From Flavobacterium sp. 9 (GTDB lineage Bacteria; Bacteroidota; Bacteroidia; Flavobacteriales; Flavobacteriaceae), in the NCBI RefSeq assembly GCF_002754195.1, contig NZ_PEEU01000001.1:5580001-5644000 (forward strand): 64,000 bases of DNA, given 5' to 3'. The translations under genes were made by a program, and so were the position numbers. A model generated the notes under the pieces. The model ran no database searches. It was not told the DNA's origin and saw only the letters and a list, made by a program, of their open reading frames with translations. Shown here in pieces: positions 42,906 to 51,841 of the stretch (position 1 is its first letter; every line of letters starts with the position of its first letter).

Positions 42906-45854
42906 ATGAAGAATCCATTACATTTTAATTTTTTTAGAAGAGAGAAATATTTCCATATCATATGGATTTGTTTTGTGCTCTTAACCTCAGGTCTGTATGC
43001 GCAACGAGGTTATTATGATGCGGCGTATAAAAGGTACGAAGCAAACGTTGGACAATTGTCTAATGGCGCTGCAACTACTTCAAAATCATACATTCAGTCA
43101 GATCTTCAATCGGAAGCGACAGATCAGCAATGTGTGAATATGTCTGCGACAAATGCTACAGTTCAATGGACGCTAACTGAAGCTGCAGACGGACTTGTAA
43201 TCCGATACAGCGTTCCTGACGGACAAACGGCGACTTTGGGCGTGTATAATGGGAATACAAAAATTACCACGTTAACCTTGACTTCAACCTGGTCTTGGGA
43301 ATATTTGTGGAGCAACGGAAATCCCAATAACAACGGAATCACGAATCAAAATCCTAGAATGCGATTTGATGAAGTACGTTATAAACTTCCGAGCAAAATC
43401 GCAGTTTCGGGAACTTTAAAACTGGTGCGTGAATCTGGGAATGTTCATGTAGATTTTGCTGAGATAGAACCAGTTCCAACAGCTATTACGGCTCCGTCTG
43501 GCGCTGTGACTTATACCGGAAACGGAAGCGATCTTCAGACTTTTATTGATGCAAACGGCGGTAAAAAGATTTTTCTTCCAACTGGTGTTTATAGCGTAAA
43601 TCGCGAATTGTATTTTGGTGCTGCCAATACTTCTTTGATAGGCGCGGGAATGTGGTATACTCAAATTAATTTTACGAATACGAGCAGCCTAAACGGAGGA
43701 TTGCGTGCTAATGCAGCAGGAATTTCATTTACGGATCTTTATTTGACTACAAATTCGGCGTCGAGAAGTAATTCTTATAAAGGTATAAATGGAGTATTTA
43801 CAGCTTCTTCGATTGTAAAAAATATTTGGGCAGAACATTTTGAATGTGGCGCCTGGATTGCACAATACAATACTGGAGGTCCAGCAATTGCTGATGGTTT
43901 TACGCTATCTCATTGTCGTTTTAGAAATAATTATGCTGATGGAATTAATCTTTGCAAAGGAACTGCAAATTCAATTGTAGAGCATTGTAATTTCAGAAAT
44001 AATGGTGACGACGATCAGGCGATTTGGTCTGCAGATGGATTGGAATGTATCAATAATACGTTTAGATACAATACTTCTGAAAATTGCTGGCGTGCTTGTG
44101 GACTTGCTATTTATGGCGGAAAAAATAATAAAGCTTACAATTTAATTATAAAAGACAATCTTGAAGCAGGTATCCGTGTTAGTAATAATTTTCCTGGAGC
44201 GCCATTTAACAATGATGGAATGCACGAAATTCATGATATCACGGTATCAACATGCGGAACTTTTAATGATACTTACAATAATCCTGTAGCTGCTGTAGAT
44301 ATTTTTAGTGCTACAAATGCGGGAAGTCAGGTCAAAAATGTTCAGCTTTATAATATCGATATTCTGGATTCAAGAAACGATGCAATTTCGATAAGCAAAA
44401 GATCGGGAGACGGTATTTATAACCTTAGTTTCAAAGACATTACGGTTAACGGAACAGGTAAGGAATATCCAAACAATAATGCGCTTAACAGAAACTGGGG
44501 AAGAGGATATTTTGTACTTATCGCGGGTTCTCCAGCCGGAAACGGAACGTATTGCAACATGAATTATTCAAATAGAGGAGGAAATGCTGCGGCAAATGAA
44601 GAAATCAGTGCAATTGGTACATTCTCTTGGACAGCAGGAAGTAATTGTTCGAGTACGCCAGTTGCAGTTACAGGAGTAACTATTTCGCCAACTACAGCGA
44701 CTTTAGGCGTTGGCGCAACCCAACAATTAACTCCAACTGTTGCTCCGGCAAACGCTACAAACAAAACGGTGAGTTATAGTTCTAATAATACTGGTGTAGC
44801 AACCGTAAATGGTTCAGGATTAGTTACTGCAATTGCTTCAGGATCTGCAACAATTACGGTTACAACTCAGGATGGAGCAAAAACTGCAACTGTTGTAATT
44901 ACTGTAAATTCATCAAATATTGCGGTAACAAGTGTAAGTTTAAGTCCAACAACAGCATCATTGGCAGTAGGAGCAACGCAACAATTAACGCCAACGGTTT
45001 TGCCTTCGAATGCAACGAATAAATCGGTTAGTTATGCTTCTAATAATACTGGCGTAGCAACTGTTAATGCTTCGGGTTTAGTGACGGCTGTTTCTAACGG
45101 AACGGCAACAATTACAGTAACAACTGTAGACGGAAGCAAAACAAGTACAGCTGCAATTACGGTTAGTACGGCAACAGGAAACTATTTTACAATCAAAAAT
45201 AAATGGACTGGCAATTATTTATATGATGCCGGAGCGAATGTAGGATATGGCGCAACTGTAGCAAATAATAACTACAAATGGGAAAAAGTTGCTGTTGATG
45301 CTACTTATTATATCCTAAAAAATGTAGGCACGGGAGATATCATGAATATTGAAAATTTGACTGGTGCGGTACAATGTAATGCCGGATCAACAGGTTGGTA
45401 TAGTGCACAATGGTCAACTGAAAATGTTGATGCTACATGGGTAAGAATTAAAAACAGATGGCAAACGGGAAGCATGATTCATATCGAAAATCTGAATGGT
45501 TCTGCTCAATATGCCGGAGGTCAAAACAACTGGGAAAGTGCGCAATGGCAATTTCAAAGTACTTCGACATCCAAAAGAGCAAATGGTATTGAAACAGCAG
45601 TAACGGTTGAGAATAATTCGCTGGTTAGTCTTTATCCAAATCCTTCGATCAATAATGAGTTTAATGTTGTTTTTCCAGATCTAAAAGCTGGTAATCAAGC
45701 AACAGTAACGGTTACAGATATAAACGGAAGAAAGGTTTTGGTAAACAAACTGAATACATCTGGAAAAATTGATCATCATTTGACTTCAGGAGTTTATATT
45801 GTTACCATTAGTTCTAATGAATTTAATGTGTCTAAAAAACTGATTGTGAAGTAA
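42906..45854 (+). CDS. T9SS-exported GH87-type alpha-1,3-glucanase (mycodextranase-like)
   Basis: The 982-residue protein starts with a signal peptide (about 1-32). A CBM6-like beta-sandwich (about 35-190) follows, then a right-handed parallel beta-helix (about 198-575). In the helix, Asp345 (NNYADGIN) and the pair Asp368-Asp369 (RNNGDDDQAIW) are spaced like the three catalytic Asp residues of GH87 alpha-1,3-glucanases (from memory). Two BIG2 Ig-like repeats (about 586-667 and 673-754), a ricin-type beta-trefoil carbohydrate-binding domain (about 758-890) and a type A T9SS sorting domain (about 905-982, LYPNPSINNEF...GVYIVTI) complete it. It probably cuts alpha-1,3-glucan of fungal walls or dental-type polysaccharide outside the cell. 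Confidence 0.83.
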   Translation: MKNPLHFNFFRREKYFHIIWICFVLLTSGLYAQRGYYDAAYKRYEANVGQLSNGAATTSKSYIQSDLQSEATDQQCVNMSATNATVQWTLTEAADGLVIRYSVPDGQTATLGVYNGNTKITTLTLTSTWSWEYLWSNGNPNNNGITNQNPRMRFDEVRYKLPSKIAVSGTLKLVRESGNVHVDFAEIEPVPTAITAPSGAVTYTGNGSDLQTFIDANGGKKIFLPTGVYSVNRELYFGAANTSLIGAGMWYTQINFTNTSSLNGGLRANAAGISFTDLYLTTNSASRSNSYKGINGVFTASSIVKNIWAEHFECGAWIAQYNTGGPAIADGFTLSHCRFRNNYADGINLCKGTANSIVEHCNFRNNGDDDQAIWSADGLECINNTFRYNTSENCWRACGLAIYGGKNNKAYNLIIKDNLEAGIRVSNNFPGAPFNNDGMHEIHDITVSTCGTFNDTYNNPVAAVDIFSATNAGSQVKNVQLYNIDILDSRNDAISISKRSGDGIYNLSFKDITVNGTGKEYPNNNALNRNWGRGYFVLIAGSPAGNGTYCNMNYSNRGGNAAANEEISAIGTFSWTAGSNCSSTPVAVTGVTISPTTATLGVGATQQLTPTVAPANATNKTVSYSSNNTGVATVNGSGLVTAIASGSATITVTTQDGAKTATVVITVNSSNIAVTSVSLSPTTASLAVGATQQLTPTVLPSNATNKSVSYASNNTGVATVNASGLVTAVSNGTATITVTTVDGSKTSTAAITVSTATGNYFTIKNKWTGNYLYDAGANVGYGATVANNNYKWEKVAVDATYYILKNVGTGDIMNIENLTGAVQCNAGSTGWYSAQWSTENVDATWVRIKNRWQTGSMIHIENLNGSAQYAGGQNNWESAQWQFQSTSTSKRANGIETAVTVENNSLVSLYPNPSINNEFNVVFPDLKAGNQATVTVTDINGRKVLVNKLNTSGKIDHHLTSGVYIVTISSNEFNVSKKLIVK

Positions 45855-45895
45855 TTTATTAAATATGCAATTAAGAGTTTAAAGTTTTTAATTCG

Positions 45896-46050
45896 TGCCG
45901 TTAGCCACTAAATGTTGGTAGAAACATGAATTGGAATAAATTTAGCGCGTGCCGTAGGTACGCAATAGTTATCGTTTTGTTGCGTACCTACGGCGCACCA
46001 ACGTATCTCGAATCTATTATAACTACCAATATATAGTGCCTAACGGCACA
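45896..46050. repeat. Long two-tier palindromic repeat
   Basis: Outer arms 45896-45922 and 46024-46050 (GTGCCGTTAG...TTGGTAG type) and inner arms 45948-45966 and 45981-45997 (CCGTAGGTACGCAA type) nest to form one large hairpin. The GCCGTAGGTACG style of the inner palindromes resembles the CGTTCCGTAGGAACG units in the element at 231-454. No ORF is present. Confidence 0.65.
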
Positions 46051-46085
46051 TTCTAAACCTTGATTCGCATTAAATGCTAAAACAG

Positions 46086-46116
46086 AAAATGCCAGACTTT
46101 TGATCTGGCATTTTTT
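46086..46116. terminator. Bidirectional terminator before the methyltransferase gene end
   Basis: AAAATGCCAGA (46086-46096) pairs perfectly with TCTGGCATTTT (46104-46114), with A and T runs on both sides. It serves the converging glucanase and methyltransferase genes. Confidence 0.87.
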
Positions 46117-46118
46117 AT

Positions 46119-47726
46119 TTATTTTCCTTTTAATAAATTGATACTTACCGTAGCGATATTAGCGTCAGGAAATTGTTTAGAAAAGGAGTTATCGGGAAAT
46201 AATCCTGCTTCTGCAGCAATTTTATTAAAAACAGGAAGCTCAACAATATATTGATCAGAAAAACCGTGTGTGGCGTCGTAAGCTGTTGCAGGAGTTTTTC
46301 CTAAATTATTGGCTGCAAGTTTTGGATCTATAGTATGCAATTCGATCAAAAGTAAACCGAATTTACGAACATATGGCGACCATTTTTGTAAATGCTCCAG
46401 AAGATTATCTTCGACCAAATTGTTGCTGATTCTTTTTCCTCGAAAGGCAAATGCGCCGGTAGATTTACTGATTCTTTCTTTGTGAATGTGTTCCGGATCT
46501 GTCCAAATTCGATTGTGATCTAGAAAAGTTCTCACGTTAAGCAAATCTTTTAAATCGATGTTATAATTTTCTTTCAAGTCATCAGAAAGTAAATCGGGAC
46601 GACCAATATCTCCCCAAATTACTTTTGCCCAAATATCTGCTTTTATAAGATTAGCTCTGGTTACTTTTAGTGCAGCCTGATTATAATCGGCTCCAACGAG
46701 AAATAGTGGATAATCATCGAGCATTTTTCCTCTTAAGGTTTGTCTTTCGATTACTTCAAAAATATGTTGCAGAAAAGCACCATTGCCGCAACCCATATCC
46801 AGGATTCCTTTTGGTTGTTGCTCAATTGGCAAATTAAAAAGACTTATAATAATTTCATCGACAACTTTAAAATAAGTATCGTGAGCACCGCCGCTTCCCC
46901 AAACATTCATTTCGCGATCAACATGAATTTCGTTTTCGCCATCGGCAATTGCTCTTAAAACGGTTGGATCACCAAAAATTAATTCCTCAATTTTGGCAAA
47001 TGTTGGTAAATACGAAACGGTAACGCCATAAGCACTGGCTCTTTTGGCAAAAAACAAACCGACTTCGGTAAATTGATAATTTCCATTTTTTTCAAGAAAC
47101 CATCCAAGATGAACAAAAAAGTCTAGTATTTTTTTGAAATTTTCAGGAGATTTATGAAACTCTTCTGGTCTGAAAGAAGTTTCCATAAAGTATTTGTGAA
47201 ACATTCCGTTCATCGCTAAACGAACGATTGTTGGACCAATTAAATATCCTTCAATGTGTTTTAAAACTTGTTCCTGAATATCATTTTTCAAAGGATTATC
47301 AGAAGGTTCGATTCCGTATCTTTTTTTATATTTTTCGAAAATAATATTGAGTTTTTCAAATGGAGCGTCATCAAAAAGGCGGGAATGAAACTGGGTAGAA
47401 AAATGGAGTAAATCAACCACATCCTGATAAAGATGAAACATTGAAAAAGCAATTTCTGTTTTTTCATTTACAGAAATCTTAATTTCCTGTGTTTCGTTAT
47501 TGACTTCGTATTCTAAAAAGTCCTGAGAAACCAAAATTCTTAAAGCAACATTCAGATAACCTTCATTTGCTTTAAAAACAGTTACAAGTTCAGATAAGTG
47601 AGTTTGCTTTTTTTCTAAGATAAATTCTAAAACGCCGTGATTTTTTAATGCAATTGCTACCGGAGCAACAGCTAAGCCGTCAAGATGTCTGAAAATGGAG
47701 CTTCGGAGTTGTGATTTATCTGTCAT
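46119..47726 (-). CDS. SAM-dependent methyltransferase
   Basis: I choose ATG 47726 (535 residues, MTDKSQLRSSIFRHLDG), because the upstream 22 residues to 47792 are not protein-like. The N-terminal part (about 1-230) is helical with a winged-helix/dimerisation look (HLDGLAVAPVAIALKNHGVLEFIL), as in O-methyltransferases. The C-terminal class I methyltransferase domain carries the SAM motif GILDMGCGNGAF and the following VGADYNQAAL. The large, two-part layout recalls methyltransferases of polyketide or nonribosomal peptide pathways, but no such pathway is visible here. The substrate is unknown. Confidence 0.82.
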   Translation of the reverse strand: MTDKSQLRSSIFRHLDGLAVAPVAIALKNHGVLEFILEKKQTHLSELVTVFKANEGYLNVALRILVSQDFLEYEVNNETQEIKISVNEKTEIAFSMFHLYQDVVDLLHFSTQFHSRLFDDAPFEKLNIIFEKYKKRYGIEPSDNPLKNDIQEQVLKHIEGYLIGPTIVRLAMNGMFHKYFMETSFRPEEFHKSPENFKKILDFFVHLGWFLEKNGNYQFTEVGLFFAKRASAYGVTVSYLPTFAKIEELIFGDPTVLRAIADGENEIHVDREMNVWGSGGAHDTYFKVVDEIIISLFNLPIEQQPKGILDMGCGNGAFLQHIFEVIERQTLRGKMLDDYPLFLVGADYNQAALKVTRANLIKADIWAKVIWGDIGRPDLLSDDLKENYNIDLKDLLNVRTFLDHNRIWTDPEHIHKERISKSTGAFAFRGKRISNNLVEDNLLEHLQKWSPYVRKFGLLLIELHTIDPKLAANNLGKTPATAYDATHGFSDQYIVELPVFNKIAAEAGLFPDNSFSKQFPDANIATVSINLLKGK

Positions 47727-48223
47727 AGTAAGATATTGAATGTTTACTAAAATTAGTGATTTTTTTCTAACAGAGAACAACATATTTTGCATTGCTGATT
47801 ATTTCATATTCCAAAAAACTCTTTGAATCTTTTATTGCTTTTTCTGATAAATGACTTCATTTTAAACCCCAAATTTTGACGACTATTTCGCTTTACAAAT
47901 AAAAAAACATCATAATAATTCGCATAAAATACAATTCATATTGTGAGTATTTGCAAAATGGATTAATCCAAAACTATGATGATTTCAGAAGAAATTTGGA
48001 GAAAATGGAGGTCAAATTATCATTTATTCAACAAAAAATGAGGTTCGTTTTATTAAATGCAGGTTTTAAAACAATAGATTTTTCTGGTTTAATCCTGTCA
48101 ATTTGCAAAATTTCTTACAGATGTTAAAAAAAGCGAATCGGCATTAACTCTTTTGTTTTTAGCGTTTTAAAGTTTTACTAAAATTTTAATTAACATTTTT
48201 TTTGCAAAAAAAACGATTAAACT
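47727..48223. other. Divergent intergenic region between methyltransferase and SusCD leader
   Basis: This is about 500 bp of A/T-rich sequence without a credible ORF. It should contain the methyltransferase promoter on the minus strand, but I found no exact consensus. The SusCD promoter lies at its right end. Confidence 0.4.
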
Positions 48224-48253
48224 TTTGGAGTTAATATTTTTAACATACTTTTG
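48224..48253 (+). promoter_or_regulatory. Promoter of the second SusCD pair
   Basis: TTTG (48224-48227), an 18-bp spacer and TACTTTTG (48246-48253) match the Bacteroidota promoter consensus closely. The start codon of susC lies about 390 bp downstream, so the mRNA has a long leader. Confidence 0.68.
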
Positions 48254-48493
48254 TTCTATCAAATTAGTAGGGTTTAAAAATAAAGTAAATAAAAAAAGAT
48301 TAAAGGTTAACAAATACAATTCATTTTTGAGCAGGCAAGAACCATTCGGTACTATATCCCTTCTGATTTTTCGGTGTTAAAAAAACTCTTCAATCTCTAA
48401 TTCATATAATTTTTTAATAAAGACGGACCTGAATTTTAGGGTCGAAATCTTATAAAGACAAAATCAAAATAATAATAATCAAAAAAAAAGAAA

Positions 48494-48520
48494 ATGAAAA
48501 AACGAATGCAATGCAGTTAA
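48494..48520 (+). CDS. Putative 8-residue Met/Cys-rich leader peptide
   Basis: ATG at 48494 opens an 8-codon frame encoding MKKRMQCS and a TAA stop, preceded by a purine-rich run that can serve as ribosome binding site. Three of eight residues are sulfur amino acids. It sits in the leader of the SusCD mRNA, 6 nt before a perfect stem-loop (48527-48552), the classic layout of translation-dependent attenuation. The ORF is too short for statistics; the call rests on position, composition and the hairpin. Confidence 0.5.
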   Translation: MKKRMQCS

Positions 48521-48526
48521 AAAAAA

Positions 48527-48552
48527 ACCATTTCTGTTGCAGCAGAAATGGT
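48527..48552 (+). promoter_or_regulatory. Perfect stem-loop after the leader ORF
   Basis: ACCATTTCTG (48527-48536) pairs perfectly with CAGAAATGGT (48543-48552) around a 6-nt loop. No T run follows, so it is not a plain terminator. A stalled ribosome on the leader ORF would overlap or free it, and a further AAGGA/TCCTT pairing lies just downstream (about 48582-48610). Confidence 0.6.
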
Positions 48553-48646
48553 GAAGCTTAAAGAAATTGTACATCTCTCTATAAGGAAAGTGGGAGTGGA
48601 GTAAATCCTTCCGGACTTGCCTTATTTATTAAACCAAAACAAAGTA

Positions 48647-51600
48647 ATGAAAAAAAAATTAAATAGATATGCATACCTATGCATTTTGTTGATTTCCATA
48701 GGGATTAAGGCTCAGGAAACCAAACCGTTAATTCAGTCCAAGCTAGAAGGTATAGTGATTGATGCTGCTACAAAGGAGCCGGTTATTGGAGCTTCAATAA
48801 ACATAAAAGGTACTACACACGGGGTTCAGACAGATTTTGACGGAAAGTTTTATTTCCAGACAGGACAAAAATTTCCTTATACTTTAATCGTAAGTTTTTT
48901 GGGATATAAAAGACTGGAAACTGTAGTGAATCAAAATTCGGTTGTAATTGAAATTACTCAGGAACAAAATGCACTTTCAGAAGTTGTAGTTACTGCTTTG
49001 GGTATTTCAAAAGAAAAGAAATCTCTGGGATATACCACTCAGGCAGTTAAAGGCAAGGATTTAGGAGAAACAAAAGAAACGAACTTCCTGAATAGTCTTA
49101 GCGGTAGATTGGCTGGTGTACGTATCACCAATTCTCAGGGAGATATGGGATCTTCGCGTATTGTGATTCGTGGAGAAACTTCAATCGCTGGAAATAACCA
49201 ACCCTTATTTGTGGTTGATGGAGTTCCTGTAGATAACTCGCAATTAGGAAGCGTTGGTGGAGCAACCCGTGATTTCAAAAATGCAATTGCAGATATTAAC
49301 CCACAAGATATTGAAACATTAACAGTATTGAAAGGTCCAAATGCTGCGGCACTTTACGGATCACGTGCTGCGCATGGTGTTGTTTTGATTACTACAAAAT
49401 CAGGTAAGAATCAAAAAGGACTTGGTATCACTGTTAATACTGGTATTACGGTTTCTCAGGTTACAACTTTGCCTCGTTTTCAAAACTCATTTGGTCAGGG
49501 ATCAAACGGAAAATTTAGTTTCGTAGATGGTAAAGGTGGCGGAGTTAATGATGGAGTTGATGAAAGCTGGGGACCAAAATTAGACGGACGCCTTATTCCT
49601 CAATTTAATTCAAATGGTGTAGCGGTTCCTTTTGTCGCGCATCCTGATAATGTGAAGGATTTCTTTAATACGGGACTTACTTATGATAACAGTATTTCTA
49701 TTGCAAAATCAGATGATAAATCAGATTTTCGTTTAGGAGTAAATAATCAAAAACAATTGGGAACTGTACCAAACAGTGAAGTAAACAAAACAAACTTTAC
49801 GGTTAATACGAATTACCAAATTTCAAAAGGCGTTAGAGTTGGTGTAAATGCGAACTATATTGTTACTGATGCTCCGGCACTTCCGGGTGGTCCGTCTGGT
49901 AACCGTGCTGCGGGTGTAATGCTTCAGTTTCTTTGGTTTGGACGTCAGGTAGATACTGAGGAACTTCAAAGAAACAGAAATGTAAACTGGAACAACAGCT
50001 ATTATAGTAATCCATATTGGAATGCTTATTACAATACAACAAGTCAACAACGTAACCGTTTGATTGGAGATATCCATTTGGATGCAAAACTTGCGGAAGG
50101 ATTTAATTTTAAATTCCGTACAGGAATTGATTATTACAATGATCGTAGAAAATATGAGATTAAATATGGTACAAACGGAACTCCTTTTGGATCGTATGCT
50201 GAAGATGCTTATACTGTAAGCGAACAAAATACTGAGGGTATTTTTACTTATACTAAAAAATTAAATGATGATTTTAGTTTAGACGCTCTTGCAGGATTCA
50301 ACGTTCGTACACATAGTGATGCAAACAATTATCAAAAAGCGCCGCGTCTTGCTGTTCCGGATTTATATACTTTGACGAATTCACGTGATCCGTTAACTTC
50401 ATCAAATATTTATTCAAGATTAAAAGTTTATAGTGCATATGCTTCGGCACAATTTGGTTTTAGAAACTATGCATTTTTTAACGTAACTGCTCGTAACGAC
50501 TGGTCATCAACATTGCCAAGTAATAACCGTTCTTATTTTTATCCTTCTATTAATGGAAGTGTGATTTTAACAGACGCTTTGAATTTGAAAAGCAATACAC
50601 TTGATTTCTTAAAATTACGTGGTGGTTGGTCTGAAGTTGGTAATGATGCTGATCCGTATCAATTGTCTACAGTTTACAATTTTCAAACGGCATTTGACGG
50701 AAATCCAATTCAAACTTCTTCTCAAAAGAAACTTAACGATAACCTGAAACCAGAAACTACACGTTCTACGGAAGTTGGTTTAGAAGCTTCTTTTTGGAAA
50801 AACAGACTTCATTTTGATTTTGCTTATTATAACACAAACAGTTTAGACCAGATTTTAGAAATTAAAACGACTGCTGCGAGTGGATATAATTCACAATTAA
50901 TCAATGCAGGAAAAATAAACAATCATGGTGTAGAGATTCAATTGGACGGAAATCCTGTTCAAACAGAAAATTTCAAATGGAATGTTGCTGTAAATTATGC
51001 AAAGAACATAAGCAAAGTTGAGATTCTTGATTATGATAAACAGATTCAAAACTACACAATTGGTACTTCTGGAGGTGTTGATGTATTGGCATCTGTAGGT
51101 CAGGCTTACGGAGCGCTTTATGGAACTGCTTATTTACGTGACGCAAACGGAAACATTGTAGTTGGTGCAAATGGATTGCCAAAAGCAGATCCGCAAAAGA
51201 GAGTATTAGGACATTATACTCCGGATTATACAGGTGGTGTTACAAACACATTAACATACAAAAATCTTGAACTTTCGTTTCTTGTTGATGCAAGTGTAGG
51301 TGGACAGATTTTCTCTGGAACGAACAGAACTGGTAATTATACAGGAGTATTAGATCAAACAATGCCAGGTCGTGATGCAGCAAATGGTGGTTTAAGTTAC
51401 TATGTAACTGGTACTACAAAAACTTTATTACCTGCAGGAGCAACTGCTCCGGGTGGTGCACAAGTATACGATGATGGAATGATTTTTAAAGGAGTATATG
51501 CTGATGGAACTCCAAATAATACATTACTTAGCGCGCAGGAATATTACAAAGCATCTTACAATATTAGTGAAGCTTATCTTTATAGTTCAACTTACGTGAA

Positions 51601-51829
51601 ATTAAGAGAAGTAAAGCTTACTTATAATGTTGATAAAAAACTAGTTAAGAAATTGGGATTAGCCGGAGCAAGTTTTACTGCTGCAGGTCGTAACCTGTTC
51701 TTTATTTACAAAGACGCACCAAATATCGATCCTGAATCGGCTTTTAATACTGGAAATGCACAAGGTTTAGAGAGTTTGTCTCTGCCAACTACCAGAAGCG
51801 TCAGTCTTAATGTTAATCTTAAATTCTAA
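48647..51829 (+). CDS. SusC/RagA-family TonB-linked outer-membrane transporter
   Basis: I choose ATG 48647 (1060 residues, MKKKLNRYAYLCILLISIGIKAQ, a clean signal peptide) over the open-frame start at 48617. A carboxypeptidase-regulatory-like domain (about 33-115, LEGIVIDAATKEPVIGASI) and the SusC plug (about 120-235, LKGPNAAALYGSRAAHGVVLITT) precede the barrel, which ends SLPTTRSVSLNVNLKF. Unlike the other SusC here it has no STN domain, matching the absence of sigma/FecR genes. Control is more likely through its own promoter and long leader. The partner SusD-like gene starts 12 bp downstream. The ligand is unknown. Confidence 0.94.
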   Translation: MKKKLNRYAYLCILLISIGIKAQETKPLIQSKLEGIVIDAATKEPVIGASINIKGTTHGVQTDFDGKFYFQTGQKFPYTLIVSFLGYKRLETVVNQNSVVIEITQEQNALSEVVVTALGISKEKKSLGYTTQAVKGKDLGETKETNFLNSLSGRLAGVRITNSQGDMGSSRIVIRGETSIAGNNQPLFVVDGVPVDNSQLGSVGGATRDFKNAIADINPQDIETLTVLKGPNAAALYGSRAAHGVVLITTKSGKNQKGLGITVNTGITVSQVTTLPRFQNSFGQGSNGKFSFVDGKGGGVNDGVDESWGPKLDGRLIPQFNSNGVAVPFVAHPDNVKDFFNTGLTYDNSISIAKSDDKSDFRLGVNNQKQLGTVPNSEVNKTNFTVNTNYQISKGVRVGVNANYIVTDAPALPGGPSGNRAAGVMLQFLWFGRQVDTEELQRNRNVNWNNSYYSNPYWNAYYNTTSQQRNRLIGDIHLDAKLAEGFNFKFRTGIDYYNDRRKYEIKYGTNGTPFGSYAEDAYTVSEQNTEGIFTYTKKLNDDFSLDALAGFNVRTHSDANNYQKAPRLAVPDLYTLTNSRDPLTSSNIYSRLKVYSAYASAQFGFRNYAFFNVTARNDWSSTLPSNNRSYFYPSINGSVILTDALNLKSNTLDFLKLRGGWSEVGNDADPYQLSTVYNFQTAFDGNPIQTSSQKKLNDNLKPETTRSTEVGLEASFWKNRLHFDFAYYNTNSLDQILEIKTTAASGYNSQLINAGKINNHGVEIQLDGNPVQTENFKWNVAVNYAKNISKVEILDYDKQIQNYTIGTSGGVDVLASVGQAYGALYGTAYLRDANGNIVVGANGLPKADPQKRVLGHYTPDYTGGVTNTLTYKNLELSFLVDASVGGQIFSGTNRTGNYTGVLDQTMPGRDAANGGLSYYVTGTTKTLLPAGATAPGGAQVYDDGMIFKGVYADGTPNNTLLSAQEYYKASYNISEAYLYSSTYVKLREVKLTYNVDKKLVKKLGLAGASFTAAGRNLFFIYKDAPNIDPESAFNTGNAQGLESLSLPTTRSVSLNVNLKF

Positions 51830-51841
51830 AAACACGAAATC

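Noticed and set aside
48260-48640. Known riboswitch class (SAM, cobalamin or TPP) in the long SusCD leader
   Set aside because: I could not match any consensus core. The only clear structures are the leader ORF, the 10-bp stem and a weak AAGGA/TCCTT pairing.
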